From the NCBI GenBank assembly GCA_902520485.1, contig CABYNZ010000006.1, positions 1-51,904 of the forward strand: DNA of 51,904 nt. The letters run 5' to 3'. This document shows, one piece after another, positions 8,641 through 18,321 of this stretch. The notes under the pieces are model-generated. The model had not been told where the DNA came from. It worked only from the letters and a program-made list of their open reading frames with translations, and did not search any database. The DNA is from an uncultured Prochlorococcus sp. (GTDB lineage: Bacteria > Cyanobacteriota > Cyanobacteriia > PCC-6307 > Cyanobiaceae). The translations under genes and the position numbers were made by a program. Positions within the stretch are counted from its first letter, which is position 1, and each line of letters opens with the position of its first letter.

Positions 8641-10494
8641 CTAAATATAATTTGCTACTTTAACTTCTGATCGGTTGAGCAAGTCTTGGATATCTTCAGT
8701 ATCTATAGTTTCTCTTTCAATTAGCATTTGAGCCATTTCGTCAAGAACAGTTCTATTATCTGTTAAAACTTTTGTAGCTCTCTTATAGGCAACATCAACA
8801 AGTTCTGACACCTCTACATCGATTGTTGCGGCTGTGTCTTCAGAGAAGTCTCTTGTAGAACTCATATCTCTTCCGAGAAACATTCCACCTTGAGATTGAC
8901 CTAGAGCAACTGGACCTATTTTGTCACTCATACCGAATTTAGTGATCATTTGTCTTGCTACATTGGCAACTTGTTGTAAATCATTTGAAGCTCCTGTTGT
9001 TACCTCTTCTTCTCCATAGACTATTTCTTCAGCAACTCTTCCACCAAGAGCTACAGCCATTTGATTTTGAAGATAAGAACGAGAGTAAAGACCAGATTCC
9101 ATTCTTTCTTCACTTGGAGTAAAGAAGGTTAGACCTCCAGCTTGGCCTCTTGGAATGATTGAAACTTTTGCTACTGGATCATAATCAGGCATTAATGCTC
9201 CAACGAGAGCATGACCAGCTTCGTGATAAGCAACTAATTCTTTTTTCTTATCACTGATGACTCTATCTTTCTTTTCTGGGCCAGCCATAACTCTTTCAAT
9301 GGCATCACCGACTTCATCGTTACTTACTTTATCTAAATCTTTTCTAGCTGCTAGTATTGCTGCTTCATTTAAAAGGTTAGCTAAATCTGCACCAGTAAAT
9401 CCTGGTGTTCTTCTAGCAACTTTATCTAAATCGACATCTTTTGAAAGAGTTTTATCTTTCGCATGAACATTTAATATCTGCAATCTTCCAGCATAATCTG
9501 GCCTATCTACTGTTACCTGTCTATCGAATCTTCCAGGGCGCATTAAAGCTGAATCTAAAACATCAGGTCTGTTGGTGGCAGCAACTATTATTATTCCTGA
9601 ATTACCTTCAAAACCATCCATTTCAGTTAAGAGTTGATTTAATGTTTGTTCTCTTTCATCATTTCCTCCACCCATACCAGCGCCTCTTTGTCTTCCAACT
9701 GCATCTATTTCGTCAATAAACACAATACAAGGAGCATTCTTTTTAGCTTGTTCAAAAAGATCTCTAACTCTGCTAGCTCCAACTCCTACAAACATCTCTA
9801 CAAATTCTGAACCAGATATTGAGAAAAAAGGTACGCCTGCTTCTCCAGCTACTGCTTTTGCTAACAATGTTTTTCCTGTACCAGGAGGGCCGACAAGAAG
9901 AACTCCTTTTGGGATTTTTGCTCCTACTGCAGTAAATCTATCTGGACTCTTAAGAAAATCTACAACTTCTGTGAGTTCTAATTTTGCACCTTCAACACCA
10001 GCAACATCTGAAAAAGTAACTTGTGTAGATGGTTCCATTTGTAGTCTTGCTTTGCTTTTGCCAAAACTCATGGCAGGATTACCACCTCCAGGATTACCAC
10101 TTTGGGATCTTCTGAAAAGAAAAAATAGGCCTCCAATCAAAAGTACTGGGAAAATTAAGCTACTTAATGCTTGTTGCCATGGATTGGCTAATTTTGTAGG
10201 AGTTACAGCTATATCTACATTATTCTCAGTCAGTATTTTTAATAAATCTTTGTCAGGGGCTAAATTAACTTCAGACCTGCTCCCATCGTTTTCAACAACT
10301 TGAGCTGTAGCATTATCTGGAGATATTAGGACTCTACTGATTTCTTTATCTTGAACTGCCTCTATAAAATCACTATATCTCAAGGTCTTTGTAGAACTTT
10401 CAGTACTAGGTTTATCAAAAACTGAAGTACCAATGAAAATTACAGTAATAACAGCTAGGACATAAAGTCCTACGTTTCTCCAACGTTTGTTCAC
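8641..10494 (-). CDS. ftsH: ATP-dependent zinc metalloprotease FtsH
   Basis: A 617-residue membrane-anchored AAA+ protease. Two N-terminal membrane segments (around residues 7-25 and 108-126) flank a lumenal/periplasmic domain. The AAA module has Walker A GPPGTGKT, Walker [13 protein letters not shown] and the second region of homology ([20 protein letters not shown]). The zinc site is HEAGH, with the third ligand Asp in the later [10 protein letters not shown] segment. In cyanobacteria FtsH complexes remove photodamaged D1; proximity to psbA fits but is not proof. It heads a likely two-gene unit with eda. Confidence 0.97.
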   Translation of the reverse strand: MNKRWRNVGLYVLAVITVIFIGTSVFDKPSTESSTKTLRYSDFIEAVQDKEISRVLISPDNATAQVVENDGSRSEVNLAPDKDLLKILTENNVDIAVTPTKLANPWQQALSSLIFPVLLIGGLFFLFRRSQSGNPGGGNPAMSFGKSKARLQMEPSTQVTFSDVAGVEGAKLELTEVVDFLKSPDRFTAVGAKIPKGVLLVGPPGTGKTLLAKAVAGEAGVPFFSISGSEFVEMFVGVGASRVRDLFEQAKKNAPCIVFIDEIDAVGRQRGAGMGGGNDEREQTLNQLLTEMDGFEGNSGIIIVAATNRPDVLDSALMRPGRFDRQVTVDRPDYAGRLQILNVHAKDKTLSKDVDLDKVARRTPGFTGADLANLLNEAAILAARKDLDKVSNDEVGDAIERVMAGPEKKDRVISDKKKELVAYHEAGHALVGALMPDYDPVAKVSIIPRGQAGGLTFFTPSEERMESGLYSRSYLQNQMAVALGGRVAEEIVYGEEEVTTGASNDLQQVANVARQMITKFGMSDKIGPVALGQSQGGMFLGRDMSSTRDFSEDTAATIDVEVSELVDVAYKRATKVLTDNRTVLDEMAQMLIERETIDTEDIQDLLNRSEVKVANYI

Positions 10495-10540
10495 GATAAA
10501 AAATCTTTAATAAATCTATAATACTAATAATAAAACAATA

Positions 10541-11716
10541 TTAAGAGCGTCTTAGAACATCTACTACACTTTTGAATGCAAACCATTCAGGAATTGGTTC
10601 GCCATTCCTTAATTTCTTCCTAAATTCAGTACCACTAAGTTTCATAATTTCAAAATTAAGTTCTTTAGCTTCTTCAGCTGTAATATATCCTTTTTCCTTC
10701 GTATAAACTAAATTTTTTGAAGGAACAGTTTGCATCATCAATTCATCTGCACACTTATTAGCAAAATTTTGGGCGTCATATGGACCATAAAAATCTTCAC
10801 CAGTTGATGACGACTTACAACCAGCCATATCTCTACCAATAATAAAGTGGGTGCAGCCATAATTTCTTCTAATTATCATATGTTGAAGAGCTTCTCTTGG
10901 CCCTGCCATATGCATTGAATAAGGTAAAAAAGCCCATTTTATTCTTTCATCAGATATTTCCTGTTCTAATTCTTTATAAGTTAAATATCTAACTTTACCA
11001 GGGATGTCATCTTGTTGAGTTGGCCCACAAGTTGGATGAACTAAAACAACAGAGTTAGAGGAGACATTATCTGAGAGTAAGGCATTAGTGAATAATTCAT
11101 AATGTGCTCTATGAATTGGGTTTCTGCATTGAAATGCGACTACATCATGATTTGATGGCAGTGTAGATCTAACTTCTTCTGGGGTTTTGCAGGGGAATTC
11201 TCTAATTGGTAGTTCTAAACCAAAAACTCTTCCTCCTATATAAAAACTCCCTCTCTCATTAAAAATCATCTTAACAGCAGGATGATCTAAAGAATTGGTA
11301 CCATAACAAAGTTCAGCTTCTAAGGATTTATCAGGTTCCCATTTAGAGTTAACTTCTAAAACAGCTATTTTTTGTTTTTTATAAGTAAGCAATATTGTCT
11401 CTCCAGCTTTTACTTTTTCATTATTTGTATCAAATACAATAGGCAAGCCAAAAAGCAACCCGTTTGTATCTCTATTATTTTTAATTACCGAATTGTAATT
11501 ATTTTCATCCATAAAACCTTCCAATGGAGAAAAAGCTCCAACCATCAAAAGTTCTATATCGCATGCATTTCTCTCGCTACATTCAAACTCATAAGTAGCT
11601 TTAGAGATAAGATCATTTTTAAGGTTTTTATCTTTGATAATTAGATTTTTTAGTTCCCCTCCATAAGGCGGTATTAGTCCATTAGTATCTGTTTTAGTTT
11701 TTTGTTGTAATTCCAT
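10541..11716 (-). CDS. sat: sulfate adenylyltransferase (ATP sulfurylase)
   Basis: A 391-residue ATP sulfurylase, which makes APS from sulfate and ATP in the first step of assimilatory sulfate reduction. Signatures: FQCRNPIHRAHYELF (QxRNP plus HxxH nucleotide-binding motif), GPREALQHMIIRRNYGCTHFIIGRDMAG and GTEFRKKLRNGEPIPEWF. It is a single-domain bacterial/plant-type enzyme without an APS-kinase domain. It lies downstream of psbO but is separated from it by a terminator. Confidence 0.97.
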   Translation of the reverse strand: MELQQKTKTDTNGLIPPYGGELKNLIIKDKNLKNDLISKATYEFECSERNACDIELLMVGAFSPLEGFMDENNYNSVIKNNRDTNGLLFGLPIVFDTNNEKVKAGETILLTYKKQKIAVLEVNSKWEPDKSLEAELCYGTNSLDHPAVKMIFNERGSFYIGGRVFGLELPIREFPCKTPEEVRSTLPSNHDVVAFQCRNPIHRAHYELFTNALLSDNVSSNSVVLVHPTCGPTQQDDIPGKVRYLTYKELEQEISDERIKWAFLPYSMHMAGPREALQHMIIRRNYGCTHFIIGRDMAGCKSSSTGEDFYGPYDAQNFANKCADELMMQTVPSKNLVYTKEKGYITAEEAKELNFEIMKLSGTEFRKKLRNGEPIPEWFAFKSVVDVLRRS

Positions 11717-11741
11717 TTTTAAATTGATAGAGAAAAATTCT

Positions 11742-11772
11742 GAAAAAAAAAGAGGGGTTTAACCCCCTTTTT
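11742..11772 (-). terminator. rho-independent terminator of psbO
   Basis: A GGGG/CCCC-centred palindrome at 11754-11766 is flanked on the minus-strand 3' side by nine T (the A-run at 11742-11750 on the plus strand). It sits 15-45 bases past the psbO stop and just before sat. A weaker T run on the other side does not serve any plus-strand gene. Confidence 0.85.
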
Positions 11773-11786
11773 CTCTTGAGTAGGAT

Positions 11787-12581
11787 TTAAGCCTTTCTTC
11801 CGTAAAGCTCCCCAATTATTTTTACATCAAGTGGATCCTTTGAACCCATATCTGTATCTGAAGGTTGGATAGCTTCAAAAGTACCAGCAAATTCGTCTGT
11901 GTCAGAATCTACATTGTTGATTGAAAGAGTAATAACGCCAGTACCATTTACATCAACTTTAATATTTTCTTTTGCAAGTTCTTCGTCATCTCCTCCTAAT
12001 GCAACTAAACCTTGAGCATATTCAACACCAGTATTTTTAGCTCTTGCCTTAGGATCTAGAAAGTCACCAGTTCTGTAGTTTGGTGTAAATGTTGAGCCAC
12101 TAACCTCAGTGCCTGGCTCAATAGAGGAAGGTAGATCAGCTGTAAGATCTTTTGCTGAGAATGCAAATGGCACCTCCAAACCACCAGGAGTTAATACAGT
12201 AATAAGTTGAAAATCAATTCCACCCTTTTCAGTGAAAGTTCCTGAATCTATATCTCCATAAACTTCTGTCACTGTGGTGTTATTTCTAGGACTAATAATT
12301 TTTGTAGAAACAAATTCTGCAGCTTTTCGTTTTGTTCCTGGCACTTTTACATAAACTTCTGTTGGATGCATGCATATTCCTTTAAGGCTATCTCCATTAC
12401 CTAGAGATATTGATCCGACTAGAGATGAGTCTAATGTAGGGCAATCATTAGCTTTTCCTGTGTTAACAACATCTGTGAATTGTGCATTTCCTCTTTCAGA
12501 AAAAGCAAATGTTTTAACAGGTACGAAAGCAAAAGTTACACAAATTGAAATAACAAAAGCTAAGAAAGAACGAATTCTCAT
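11787..12581 (-). CDS. psbO: photosystem II manganese-stabilising protein PsbO
   Basis: The 33-kDa extrinsic lumenal subunit that stabilises the Mn4CaO5 cluster. The ATG at 12581 gives 264 residues starting MRIRSFLAFVISICVTFAF, a typical secretion signal with likely cleavage after a VKTFAF region. An ATG 45 bases upstream would only add a 15-residue N-extension before this signal and is less likely. The mature part has the conserved paired cysteines (NDCPTLDS and KGICMHPTEVYVK), KEIS-like strands, and the GGLEVPFAFSAKDL and FTPNYRTGDFLDPKARAK segments, ending with KIIGELYGRKA. It is monocistronic with a strong terminator. Confidence 0.96.
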   Translation of the reverse strand: MRIRSFLAFVISICVTFAFVPVKTFAFSERGNAQFTDVVNTGKANDCPTLDSSLVGSISLGNGDSLKGICMHPTEVYVKVPGTKRKAAEFVSTKIISPRNNTTVTEVYGDIDSGTFTEKGGIDFQLITVLTPGGLEVPFAFSAKDLTADLPSSIEPGTEVSGSTFTPNYRTGDFLDPKARAKNTGVEYAQGLVALGGDDEELAKENIKVDVNGTGVITLSINNVDSDTDEFAGTFEAIQPSDTDMGSKDPLDVKIIGELYGRKA

Positions 12582-12797
12582 AATTAAAGTTGCAGTAAAG
12601 TTCTGTGACGATAGATTAAAGGTCATCTAATAAGTTCAGTACGGATATTACAAGGGAAAGGACCATAAAAGATAGAACTATTAAATCCTCGAAACAACCC
12701 GTAGCTTTTTAGATTTAAAAAAAACTGGAATCATTTTAAGCTATCACATTATTTTTAATGATTAAGATTACAAAAAAATACAAATTAAAAAAATTTT

Positions 12798-14054
12798 TTA
12801 TTTTTTTAATGAAATAATTTGGGTTATTAATTTATTTGCTAAATCAATTTTTGATGTTTTGTTAATGTAGTGTTCCATATTGTTAGTGTCGAATAGCCAA
12901 CCTTCATTTTGTGCCAAAAAGCCAAATCCTTGTCCTTCAAGATCAATTGGATTTGCGAATAGATAATCACAACCCTTTTGGATAATCTTTTCTTTAATTG
13001 TAATTCGTGCTTCTTCGATAGATCCTGTAAAAGCACAAAATCCTACAAAAACTTGGTTATCTTTTTTTGATTTACTAATTGTTTTTAAAATATCTGGGAC
13101 AAGCTCAAAGTTTTGATTCAAATGAGCATTAATTTGATTTTTTGGAATTTTAGCTGAAGTATCAGAGGTTATTTTGAAATCAGATACTGCTGCATTCATG
13201 AAAAAATAATCGCAATTTGATATTTCATTATTTAGTGCCCTAATTAAATCAACGCTAGTTTCAATTTCATATCTTTTTATTCCATCAGTAAGATTCTTAT
13301 CGATTTTCAGAGGCCCATGAACATATTTTACTTGTGCTCCTCTGAACCTCGCTACTTGAGAAAGAAGTAGGCCCATTGCTCCAGAACTTTTGTTAGTAAT
13401 GTGTCTTGCAGCGTCAATTTTCTCTGAGGTACAACCTCCAGTTATTAAAATTTCTTTATTAAGTAAATCTTTGCGATATTCATTTTGTTTGTGAGAAGCT
13501 ATAAATTCAAGAGCTAATTGGATTAGATCATTTGGAGGTATCTTACCGATACCAATAGCGTCACATGCTAAGAGACCTTCACTTGGTTGCAAAGACAAAA
13601 CATTTTCGTAATTCTGTAAATTTTCATAATTTTTTTGGACAGCTTTATTTAGCCACATTTGTGTATTCATTGCTGGGGCAACAATAATTGGCTTTATAGT
13701 TGCTATTAAAATGCTTGGGATCAATCCCTCAGCATTTCCAGCTACCCATTTTGCTAATGTTGTCGCTGTTAAAGGGGCGATGATTAAAATATCAGCCCAA
13801 TTACCTAGTTCTATGTGAAGAGGTGTTGATTGACTATCAGACCATTGATCATTTTCTAAAATGCACGGATTTCTACTTAGAATAGAAAGAGAAAGGGGCT
13901 TTATTAATTTTTCTGCATTTTTTGATAAAACGCATCTTATTTCATAATTTTCTTTCGCTAATTGGCTAACTAATAATGGAATTCTTACAGCTGCAATACT
14001 CCCAGTTATTAATAATAGAACCTTTATTTTGGAGTCCTTAGTTTTAGTTTTCAT
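12798..14054 (-). CDS. coaBC: bifunctional phosphopantothenoylcysteine decarboxylase / phosphopantothenate-cysteine ligase
   Basis: A 418-residue CoaBC (Dfp) enzyme of coenzyme A synthesis. The N-terminal flavin-dependent CoaC domain shows LLITGSIAAVR, APLTATTLAKWVAGNAEGL and the APAMNTQMW motif. The C-terminal CoaB domain starts near ILITGGCTSEKIDAARHITN and includes MNAAVSDFK and KIPK. Its first 11 bases overlap the end of the upstream DUF2555 gene, indicating translational coupling. Nothing looks damaged. Confidence 0.95.
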   Translation of the reverse strand: MKTKTKDSKIKVLLLITGSIAAVRIPLLVSQLAKENYEIRCVLSKNAEKLIKPLSLSILSRNPCILENDQWSDSQSTPLHIELGNWADILIIAPLTATTLAKWVAGNAEGLIPSILIATIKPIIVAPAMNTQMWLNKAVQKNYENLQNYENVLSLQPSEGLLACDAIGIGKIPPNDLIQLALEFIASHKQNEYRKDLLNKEILITGGCTSEKIDAARHITNKSSGAMGLLLSQVARFRGAQVKYVHGPLKIDKNLTDGIKRYEIETSVDLIRALNNEISNCDYFFMNAAVSDFKITSDTSAKIPKNQINAHLNQNFELVPDILKTISKSKKDNQVFVGFCAFTGSIEEARITIKEKIIQKGCDYLFANPIDLEGQGFGFLAQNEGWLFDTNNMEHYINKTSKIDLANKLITQIISLKK

Positions 14055-14265
14055 CGAAAGGTTCCTGATCGAGGAGATGGGTATAATTAGTTGTTAATTC
14101 AGGTCTATTGATTGCAAGAGCCCTCAGTAAGTGCCAATCTTTTAAACCATCAAATGGAGAATTATAATTATCTTCCTCTAGCCTTTTAGCGAGCTCAAGG
14201 GTCATTTCTTCATCAAAAGAATTTACTAGTTCCTCACTTATTTTATTTTCAGAAATGAATTTCAT
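14044..14265 (-). CDS. DUF2555 family small protein
   Basis: A 73-residue acidic protein starting MKFISENKISEELV and containing LAKRLEEDNYNSPFDGLKDWHLLRALA, which matches the cyanobacteria-specific DUF2555 family of unknown function. The ATG at 14265 is preferred; an in-frame TTG five codons earlier is possible. It overlaps coaBC by 11 bases, so the two are probably translated in a coupled fashion. No membrane segment or cofactor motif is visible. Confidence 0.8.
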   Translation of the reverse strand: MKFISENKISEELVNSFDEEMTLELAKRLEEDNYNSPFDGLKDWHLLRALAINRPELTTNYTHLLDQEPFDEN

Positions 14266-14484
14266 ATTGAGTAAAGTCAATATACTCTAATAATAAAGCC
14301 TCAAGTAATTATTTAAAATTGATATAAGAATTAAGTACATATTTTCAAGGATATTATAATCTTTAATTTTCATAATCTTTTCAAATTGTTGTTAAGTCAT
14401 TTATCTTCATTTTCAGTCATAAATATGCAAACCCTCCTTTTCAAAAATATTCTCTCTTAAAATAAATTTGCAATAATCGATACC

Positions 14485-14685
14485 ATGTCTCAAACCAAAA
14501 GAGATCAAGTCATTAGTCACATACGCTATTTAAGGCAAGAGCTCAGAGAAATGCACTTAGGAATAAAAGAAGATGACTTCTTCCCTGAACCAGGCGAATT
14601 AAGAGGATTAATAGCTCAGTTAGAAGCATTACTTGAATTAATAGAAGGAAATACTAAAATTCAATCAAATTCTCAAGCGTCTTAG
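14485..14685 (+). CDS. small protein of unknown function (66 aa)
   Basis: A 66-residue, helix-rich protein (SHIRYLRQELREMHLGIKE, ELRGLIAQLEALLELIEG) with a probable short coiled coil and no cysteines. I do not recognise its function. It precedes the Ycf20-like gene by 11 bases on the same strand, so they are probably one transcript. The 204 bases before it hold no other gene that I can support. Confidence 0.7.
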   Translation: MSQTKRDQVISHIRYLRQELREMHLGIKEDDFFPEPGELRGLIAQLEALLELIEGNTKIQSNSQAS

Positions 14686-14696
14686 TTTAATGCAAA

Positions 14697-15038
14697 ATGG
14701 TTGTTAAACCTCAAAAGACAAAATTTCAGTTAAAAATTGTGGAAAATATTCATACATTAAGCAGTTGGGCTAATAATCCATGGAGAAGATATTCAATATC
14801 ATTGATTACCCTTTTAATGGGCTACTTTTTTGGAAGTTCTCTCGGTATGGTAAGTGCCGTTGTGGAACTCATGGATCCTATAGCTGCTTTCTTATCAGTA
14901 GTTTTTATTGAGATTTTAATATTTCTAAGAAGAAATTTTAGATTTGAAAGGAAAAAGAAATTTTTAGTACTTTTATTAGATTCTCTAAGATTAGGATTAT
15001 TTTATGGTTTCTTTACTGAGAGTCTTAAGTTGCTATAA
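14697..15038 (+). CDS. Ycf20-like membrane protein (DUF565)
   Basis: A 113-residue protein with a short basic N-terminus and three hydrophobic segments (SLITLLMGYFFGSSLGMVSA, DPIAAFLSVVFIEILIF, LLDSLRLGLFYGFFTES). Length and the order of the segments match the Ycf20/DUF565 family of cyanobacteria and plastids, linked in algae and plants to non-photochemical quenching. Function in Prochlorococcus is unknown. It converges with pyrB with only two bases between the stop codons. Confidence 0.75.
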   Translation: MVVKPQKTKFQLKIVENIHTLSSWANNPWRRYSISLITLLMGYFFGSSLGMVSAVVELMDPIAAFLSVVFIEILIFLRRNFRFERKKKFLVLLLDSLRLGLFYGFFTESLKLL

Positions 15039-15040
15039 AT

Positions 15041-16057
15041 TTACTTGTTGTGTTTTTTTAATAGATAAAGCAAAGCCATTCTTATAGGGATACCATTCGC
15101 AACTTGATTATTAATTAAGCAATTAGGATATTGATCTACTACTTTGCTACTTATTTCTATATCTCTGTTGATGGGACCAGGATGTAGAATTGGAATTTCT
15201 TTATTATTTAAAGATAATTTCTCAGGGGTTAAGCCATAATCCAAACTATATGAATCAATGCTACTTAGTAAATTTTCCATCATTCTCTCTTTCTGGAGTC
15301 TTAAAACAATAATCGCATCTGCAATTTTTATTGATTCTTCCAATGATCTAGAAATTGTTATGGAACCTCTTGATTTAACTGGATCTTCTATTTGATTTGG
15401 CGCGGGGGTTTTAAAAAAATTGATAAATTCATCAGGTATTAAAGTCTTAGGACCACATAAGATTATATCGGCGCCGAATGCACTCAAAGCCCAAAGATTT
15501 GACCTGGCAACCCTTGAATGATTAACGTCTCCAATAATTAAAATTTTTTTGGAATTTAAAACCTCTGGATTCAGTGTTTTTTGGGAAAAGAATTTTATTA
15601 ATGTATAGATGTCAAGCAATCCTTGGCTGGGGTGACTATGTAATCCATCTCCAGCATTAAGAACCGAAGTCTTGGAATTTATTGCATCAAGTTTTTTTGC
15701 GATCTCAAAGGTTATGTAACTCGATGAATGTCTGATAACTAATGTATCTGCCCCCATAGCGGAGTAAGTTATGGCTGTATCAATTATTGTTTCGCCTTTT
15801 GTTAAAGAGCTGGAGGAAGGCGCAAACGTTTGGACATCAGCAGAAAGTCTTTTTGCTGCAAGCTCAAAACTATTTTTTGTTCTTGTACTAGCTTCAAAAA
15901 ATAAAGACGTTACCAAAGTCCCTTGTAGGGCCGGTATCTTTTTTGTTCCTGCATTATTTAGTGCATCAAATCTATTAGCCAATTCAAATACTGACTCATA
16001 ATCTTTAATTGAAAAATTAGCTAGTGTGTGGATATGTTTATGAGGCCAAATTTGCAT
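15041..16057 (-). CDS. pyrB: aspartate carbamoyltransferase catalytic chain
   Basis: A 338-residue enzyme joining carbamoyl phosphate and aspartate, the committed step of pyrimidine synthesis. Visible signatures are the carbamoyl-phosphate loop [17 protein letters not shown], the [13 protein letters not shown] loop, [12 protein letters not shown] and [11 protein letters not shown]. No regulatory pyrI gene is adjacent. The DNA glycosylase gene lies 21 bases upstream on the same strand. pyrE, from the same pathway, begins at the far end of the window. Confidence 0.96.
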   Translation of the reverse strand: MQIWPHKHIHTLANFSIKDYESVFELANRFDALNNAGTKKIPALQGTLVTSLFFEASTRTKNSFELAAKRLSADVQTFAPSSSSLTKGETIIDTAITYSAMGADTLVIRHSSSYITFEIAKKLDAINSKTSVLNAGDGLHSHPSQGLLDIYTLIKFFSQKTLNPEVLNSKKILIIGDVNHSRVARSNLWALSAFGADIILCGPKTLIPDEFINFFKTPAPNQIEDPVKSRGSITISRSLEESIKIADAIIVLRLQKERMMENLLSSIDSYSLDYGLTPEKLSLNNKEIPILHPGPINRDIEISSKVVDQYPNCLINNQVANGIPIRMALLYLLKKHNK

Positions 16058-16078
16058 TACGCTTAAAAAGAAAAATGA

Positions 16079-16663
16079 TTATTGAAATTTAGGTGTTCTA
16101 TCACCTTTTAATCTTTTACTAACACTCCTACTATTTTTGAGATACCAACGCCATTTTATATTTTTTGCCTTTGATATGCCAATTCTCGTAGTTTGAATAA
16201 GATCTTTTTCTTCTAAAGTGGAGTCTCGTGGAGAAATCCATAAAGATTTGTTATTAAGAACTTCAATTGAGTTAAATGAAATATCTATACTGAATGTTTT
16301 AGTTACTAGGCCAGGTCCAGAAGCTAATCTTTCATTCTCATTAGAGATAAAAACTGATCTTATCAAAACACCACTCGCAAAATTTTCTTTATCAGTAACT
16401 ATGTTTAAACAATGATGTATGCCATAAGATTTGTAAATATAAAATGTGCCAGGTTTGCCAAATAATGATTTGTTTGATTTAGTCATTTTGCCGTAGCCAT
16501 GACAGGCTTCTTCTTCCTGTGAATAAGCTTCAGTTTCAACAATAACCCCTTTAACTTGATCTATCTCATTATTTTTTTTTATGAGATGACAGCCTATTAA
16601 ATCAGGAGCAACAAGTTTAGAGTGCCGATAAAAAAAATTTTTTGGAAATAATTCTTCTATTAT
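16079..16663 (-). CDS. 3-methyladenine DNA glycosylase (AAG/MPG family), probable ATA start
   Basis: An alkylpurine DNA glycosylase for base excision repair. The first ATG in frame is at 16486 and would leave only 135 residues, without the active site. Continuing the frame upstream restores it: LFPKNFFYRHSKLVAPDLIG (family N-terminus), VETEAYSQEEEACHGY (catalytic Glu, Tyr and His), then GTFYIYKSYGIHHCLNIV and the GPGLVTKTFSI region. The frame is open back to a TGA at 16669-16667. Between that stop and the conserved sequence there is no ATG, GTG or TTG, only ATA ATA GAA GAA. I place the start at the first ATA (16663), giving 194 residues, normal for the family. A lost start codon (pseudogene) is the alternative. 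Confidence 0.72.
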   Translation of the reverse strand: MIEELFPKNFFYRHSKLVAPDLIGCHLIKKNNEIDQVKGVIVETEAYSQEEEACHGYGKMTKSNKSLFGKPGTFYIYKSYGIHHCLNIVTDKENFASGVLIRSVFISNENERLASGPGLVTKTFSIDISFNSIEVLNNKSLWISPRDSTLEEKDLIQTTRIGISKAKNIKWRWYLKNSRSVSKRLKGDRTPKFQ

Positions 16664-16833
16664 TTTTCAATATCTATCTAATAATATATTTAGCTGAGAA
16701 AAATAATTAAGGCTATTAATTGATATTCATTTGCAAAAAGAAGTGATTATTTTCTAAATTATTTGAAATTCAAAGGATATGTAAATAAGTTGTTCTTAAT
16801 AAACTATTATTTAATAAGAAAGACATTAAAGGT

Positions 16834-17127
16834 ATGACAAAAATAACTAAAGAGGAAGTTAAAAAAGTTGCTCATTTAGCGAGATTAGAACTTAACGAGA
16901 ATGAAATTAATAATCATGGAGAACAATTAGAAAAGATATTGGATTATATAAGACAACTTGAAAAAATTGATACAGATGAAGTCCCCGGTACAACGAGAGC
17001 TATAGAGGTTGTAAATGTATTTAGAAAAGATGAAAAGAAAAATTCTGATTGCAATGAAGAACTTTTAGAATTGGGTCCATCGAGAGAAGATAAATATTTT
17101 AAAGTACCAAAAATTATTAATGAATGA
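16834..17127 (+). CDS. gatC: Asp/Glu-tRNA(Asn/Gln) amidotransferase subunit C
   Basis: A 97-residue subunit of GatCAB, which converts Glu-tRNA(Gln) and Asp-tRNA(Asn) to the correct amides. Typical features are VKKVAHLARLELNENEI, the LEKILDYIRQLEKIDTDEVPGT segment and the C-terminal LGPSREDKYFKVPKIINE. An AAAGG lies just before the ATG. gatA and gatB are not in the window, so the complex is encoded at dispersed sites. It converges with crtR with five bases between the stops. Confidence 0.94.
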   Translation: MTKITKEEVKKVAHLARLELNENEINNHGEQLEKILDYIRQLEKIDTDEVPGTTRAIEVVNVFRKDEKKNSDCNEELLELGPSREDKYFKVPKIINE

Positions 17128-17132
17128 GTTAT

Positions 17133-18164
17133 TTAGTTGCTTCCAATAAATGTTTTGTTGACTACCTTTAATAAAAATTTTTTTATTTTAAAACCTGGAT
17201 ATAAATTTATGATTTTTCTTATTTTTCCCCTCTTTTTGCTATGACTCCTTACTCCTATTAATAAATCATAAATAAAGTTAAAAATGTCTTCTTTACTTTC
17301 AAATATCCCAACCCTTTGAGGGGAGCCTTTTTTATCCAATAATGGCTTAGTTTTTTCATAAGCTATTTTGTATTCAAACCAAGGAATCGAAGGCCAAAGA
17401 TGATGAATAAGATGATAATTTTGACCCATTATTAATAAATTCATAAATTTGCTTGGATAAACTCGAGAATTTATCCATTTATTTCTTGATCGAAATGGTC
17501 TATGGGGTAAATAATCAAAGAATATTCCTAAAGTGACTCCTACCATTAATGCTGGGCCGAACCATAAATTATAAATTAAATTCATAAAGTCAAATTTCAA
17601 ACCTGCCAAAATAATAGTAATGAATATAGATCTTTCGATTCCCCATTGTAGTAATTCATATCTTCGCCAAAGTTTTCTTTGAAAGAAAAATACCTCATGA
17701 TAAAAAAATCTTGGAGCAATTAGCCAAATTGGACCAAAAGTACTTACGATATGATCTGGATCATTTTTGGGGTGATTTACGTGGATATGGTGTTGTAAGT
17801 GAACTCTAGTAAAAACTGGGAAGCTAAATCCTAATAAAATTGCTGAGCCATGTCCCATTGCTTGATTTATCCAAGGAACTGGGTGAGCAGCTTTATGACA
17901 GGCATCGTGAATTACAGTACCTTCAATATGTAAAGCTAAAAAAGCAGTAGCTACAAGTAAAGGTAATGGCCAAACACCTCTATACCATTGCCATATGCTA
18001 AGAAAAGCAAGAAAATAACCGCCAAAAAATAACCCTAATGTTGGATTCCAAAAACTTGGCGGATCTACATAATTTTTAATTTCTTTTTGCCAATTAAATG
18101 TTTTTGAAGAATTAGTATTTTTCGTTGTATTTTTAGTGATTAAGTTTGAAATCGTTTCTTTTAT
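17133..18164 (-). CDS. crtR: beta-carotene hydroxylase CrtR, probable ATA start
   Basis: A di-iron membrane hydroxylase that makes zeaxanthin from beta-carotene. The histidine boxes are HDACH, HLQHHIHVNH and HLIHHLWP, set among four or so membrane segments. The first in-frame ATG (17858) would remove the first histidine box and about a third of the protein. The frame continues upstream through DPPSFWNPTLGLFF and a Thr/Asn-rich N-terminus to a TAA at about 18188, and holds no ATG, GTG or TTG. The ATA at 18164-18162 (followed by AAA GAA ACG) gives 343 residues, a normal CrtR length. ATT codons nearby are also possible starts. Confidence 0.85.
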   Translation of the reverse strand: MKETISNLITKNTTKNTNSSKTFNWQKEIKNYVDPPSFWNPTLGLFFGGYFLAFLSIWQWYRGVWPLPLLVATAFLALHIEGTVIHDACHKAAHPVPWINQAMGHGSAILLGFSFPVFTRVHLQHHIHVNHPKNDPDHIVSTFGPIWLIAPRFFYHEVFFFQRKLWRRYELLQWGIERSIFITIILAGLKFDFMNLIYNLWFGPALMVGVTLGIFFDYLPHRPFRSRNKWINSRVYPSKFMNLLIMGQNYHLIHHLWPSIPWFEYKIAYEKTKPLLDKKGSPQRVGIFESKEDIFNFIYDLLIGVRSHSKKRGKIRKIINLYPGFKIKKFLLKVVNKTFIGSN

Positions 18165-18321
18165 TCTGAAGATAATATAACTAATATTTTAGGATGATTG
18201 CATGCTTAAACATAAAAAATTTCTTTTGAGAGATTTTTAATTTAATCTAATGTGTCAAATTAATCATCTTAAGAAAAAAAATTTTTAAAAATTAACCTCT
18301 TTCAATTATTATTTTATTTGA

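Noticed and set aside
8900..10303. Several plus-strand ORFs of 69-110 codons antisense to ftsH
   Set aside because: They lie wholly opposite a highly conserved gene, have no start context or homology, and arise from codon bias of the real frame.
12582..12626. Upstream ATG for psbO
   Set aside because: It would place 15 extra residues before a normal signal peptide; the MRIRSF start is typical.
14260..14285. TTGACT near the DUF2555 gene as a -35 box
   Set aside because: It is only about 10 bases from the ATG, too close for a promoter.
16623..16636. Frameshift in the A6T8 run making the DNA glycosylase a pseudogene
   Set aside because: The unshifted frame already encodes the family motif PKNFF and runs through to the normal stop, so no shift is required; only the start codon is unusual.
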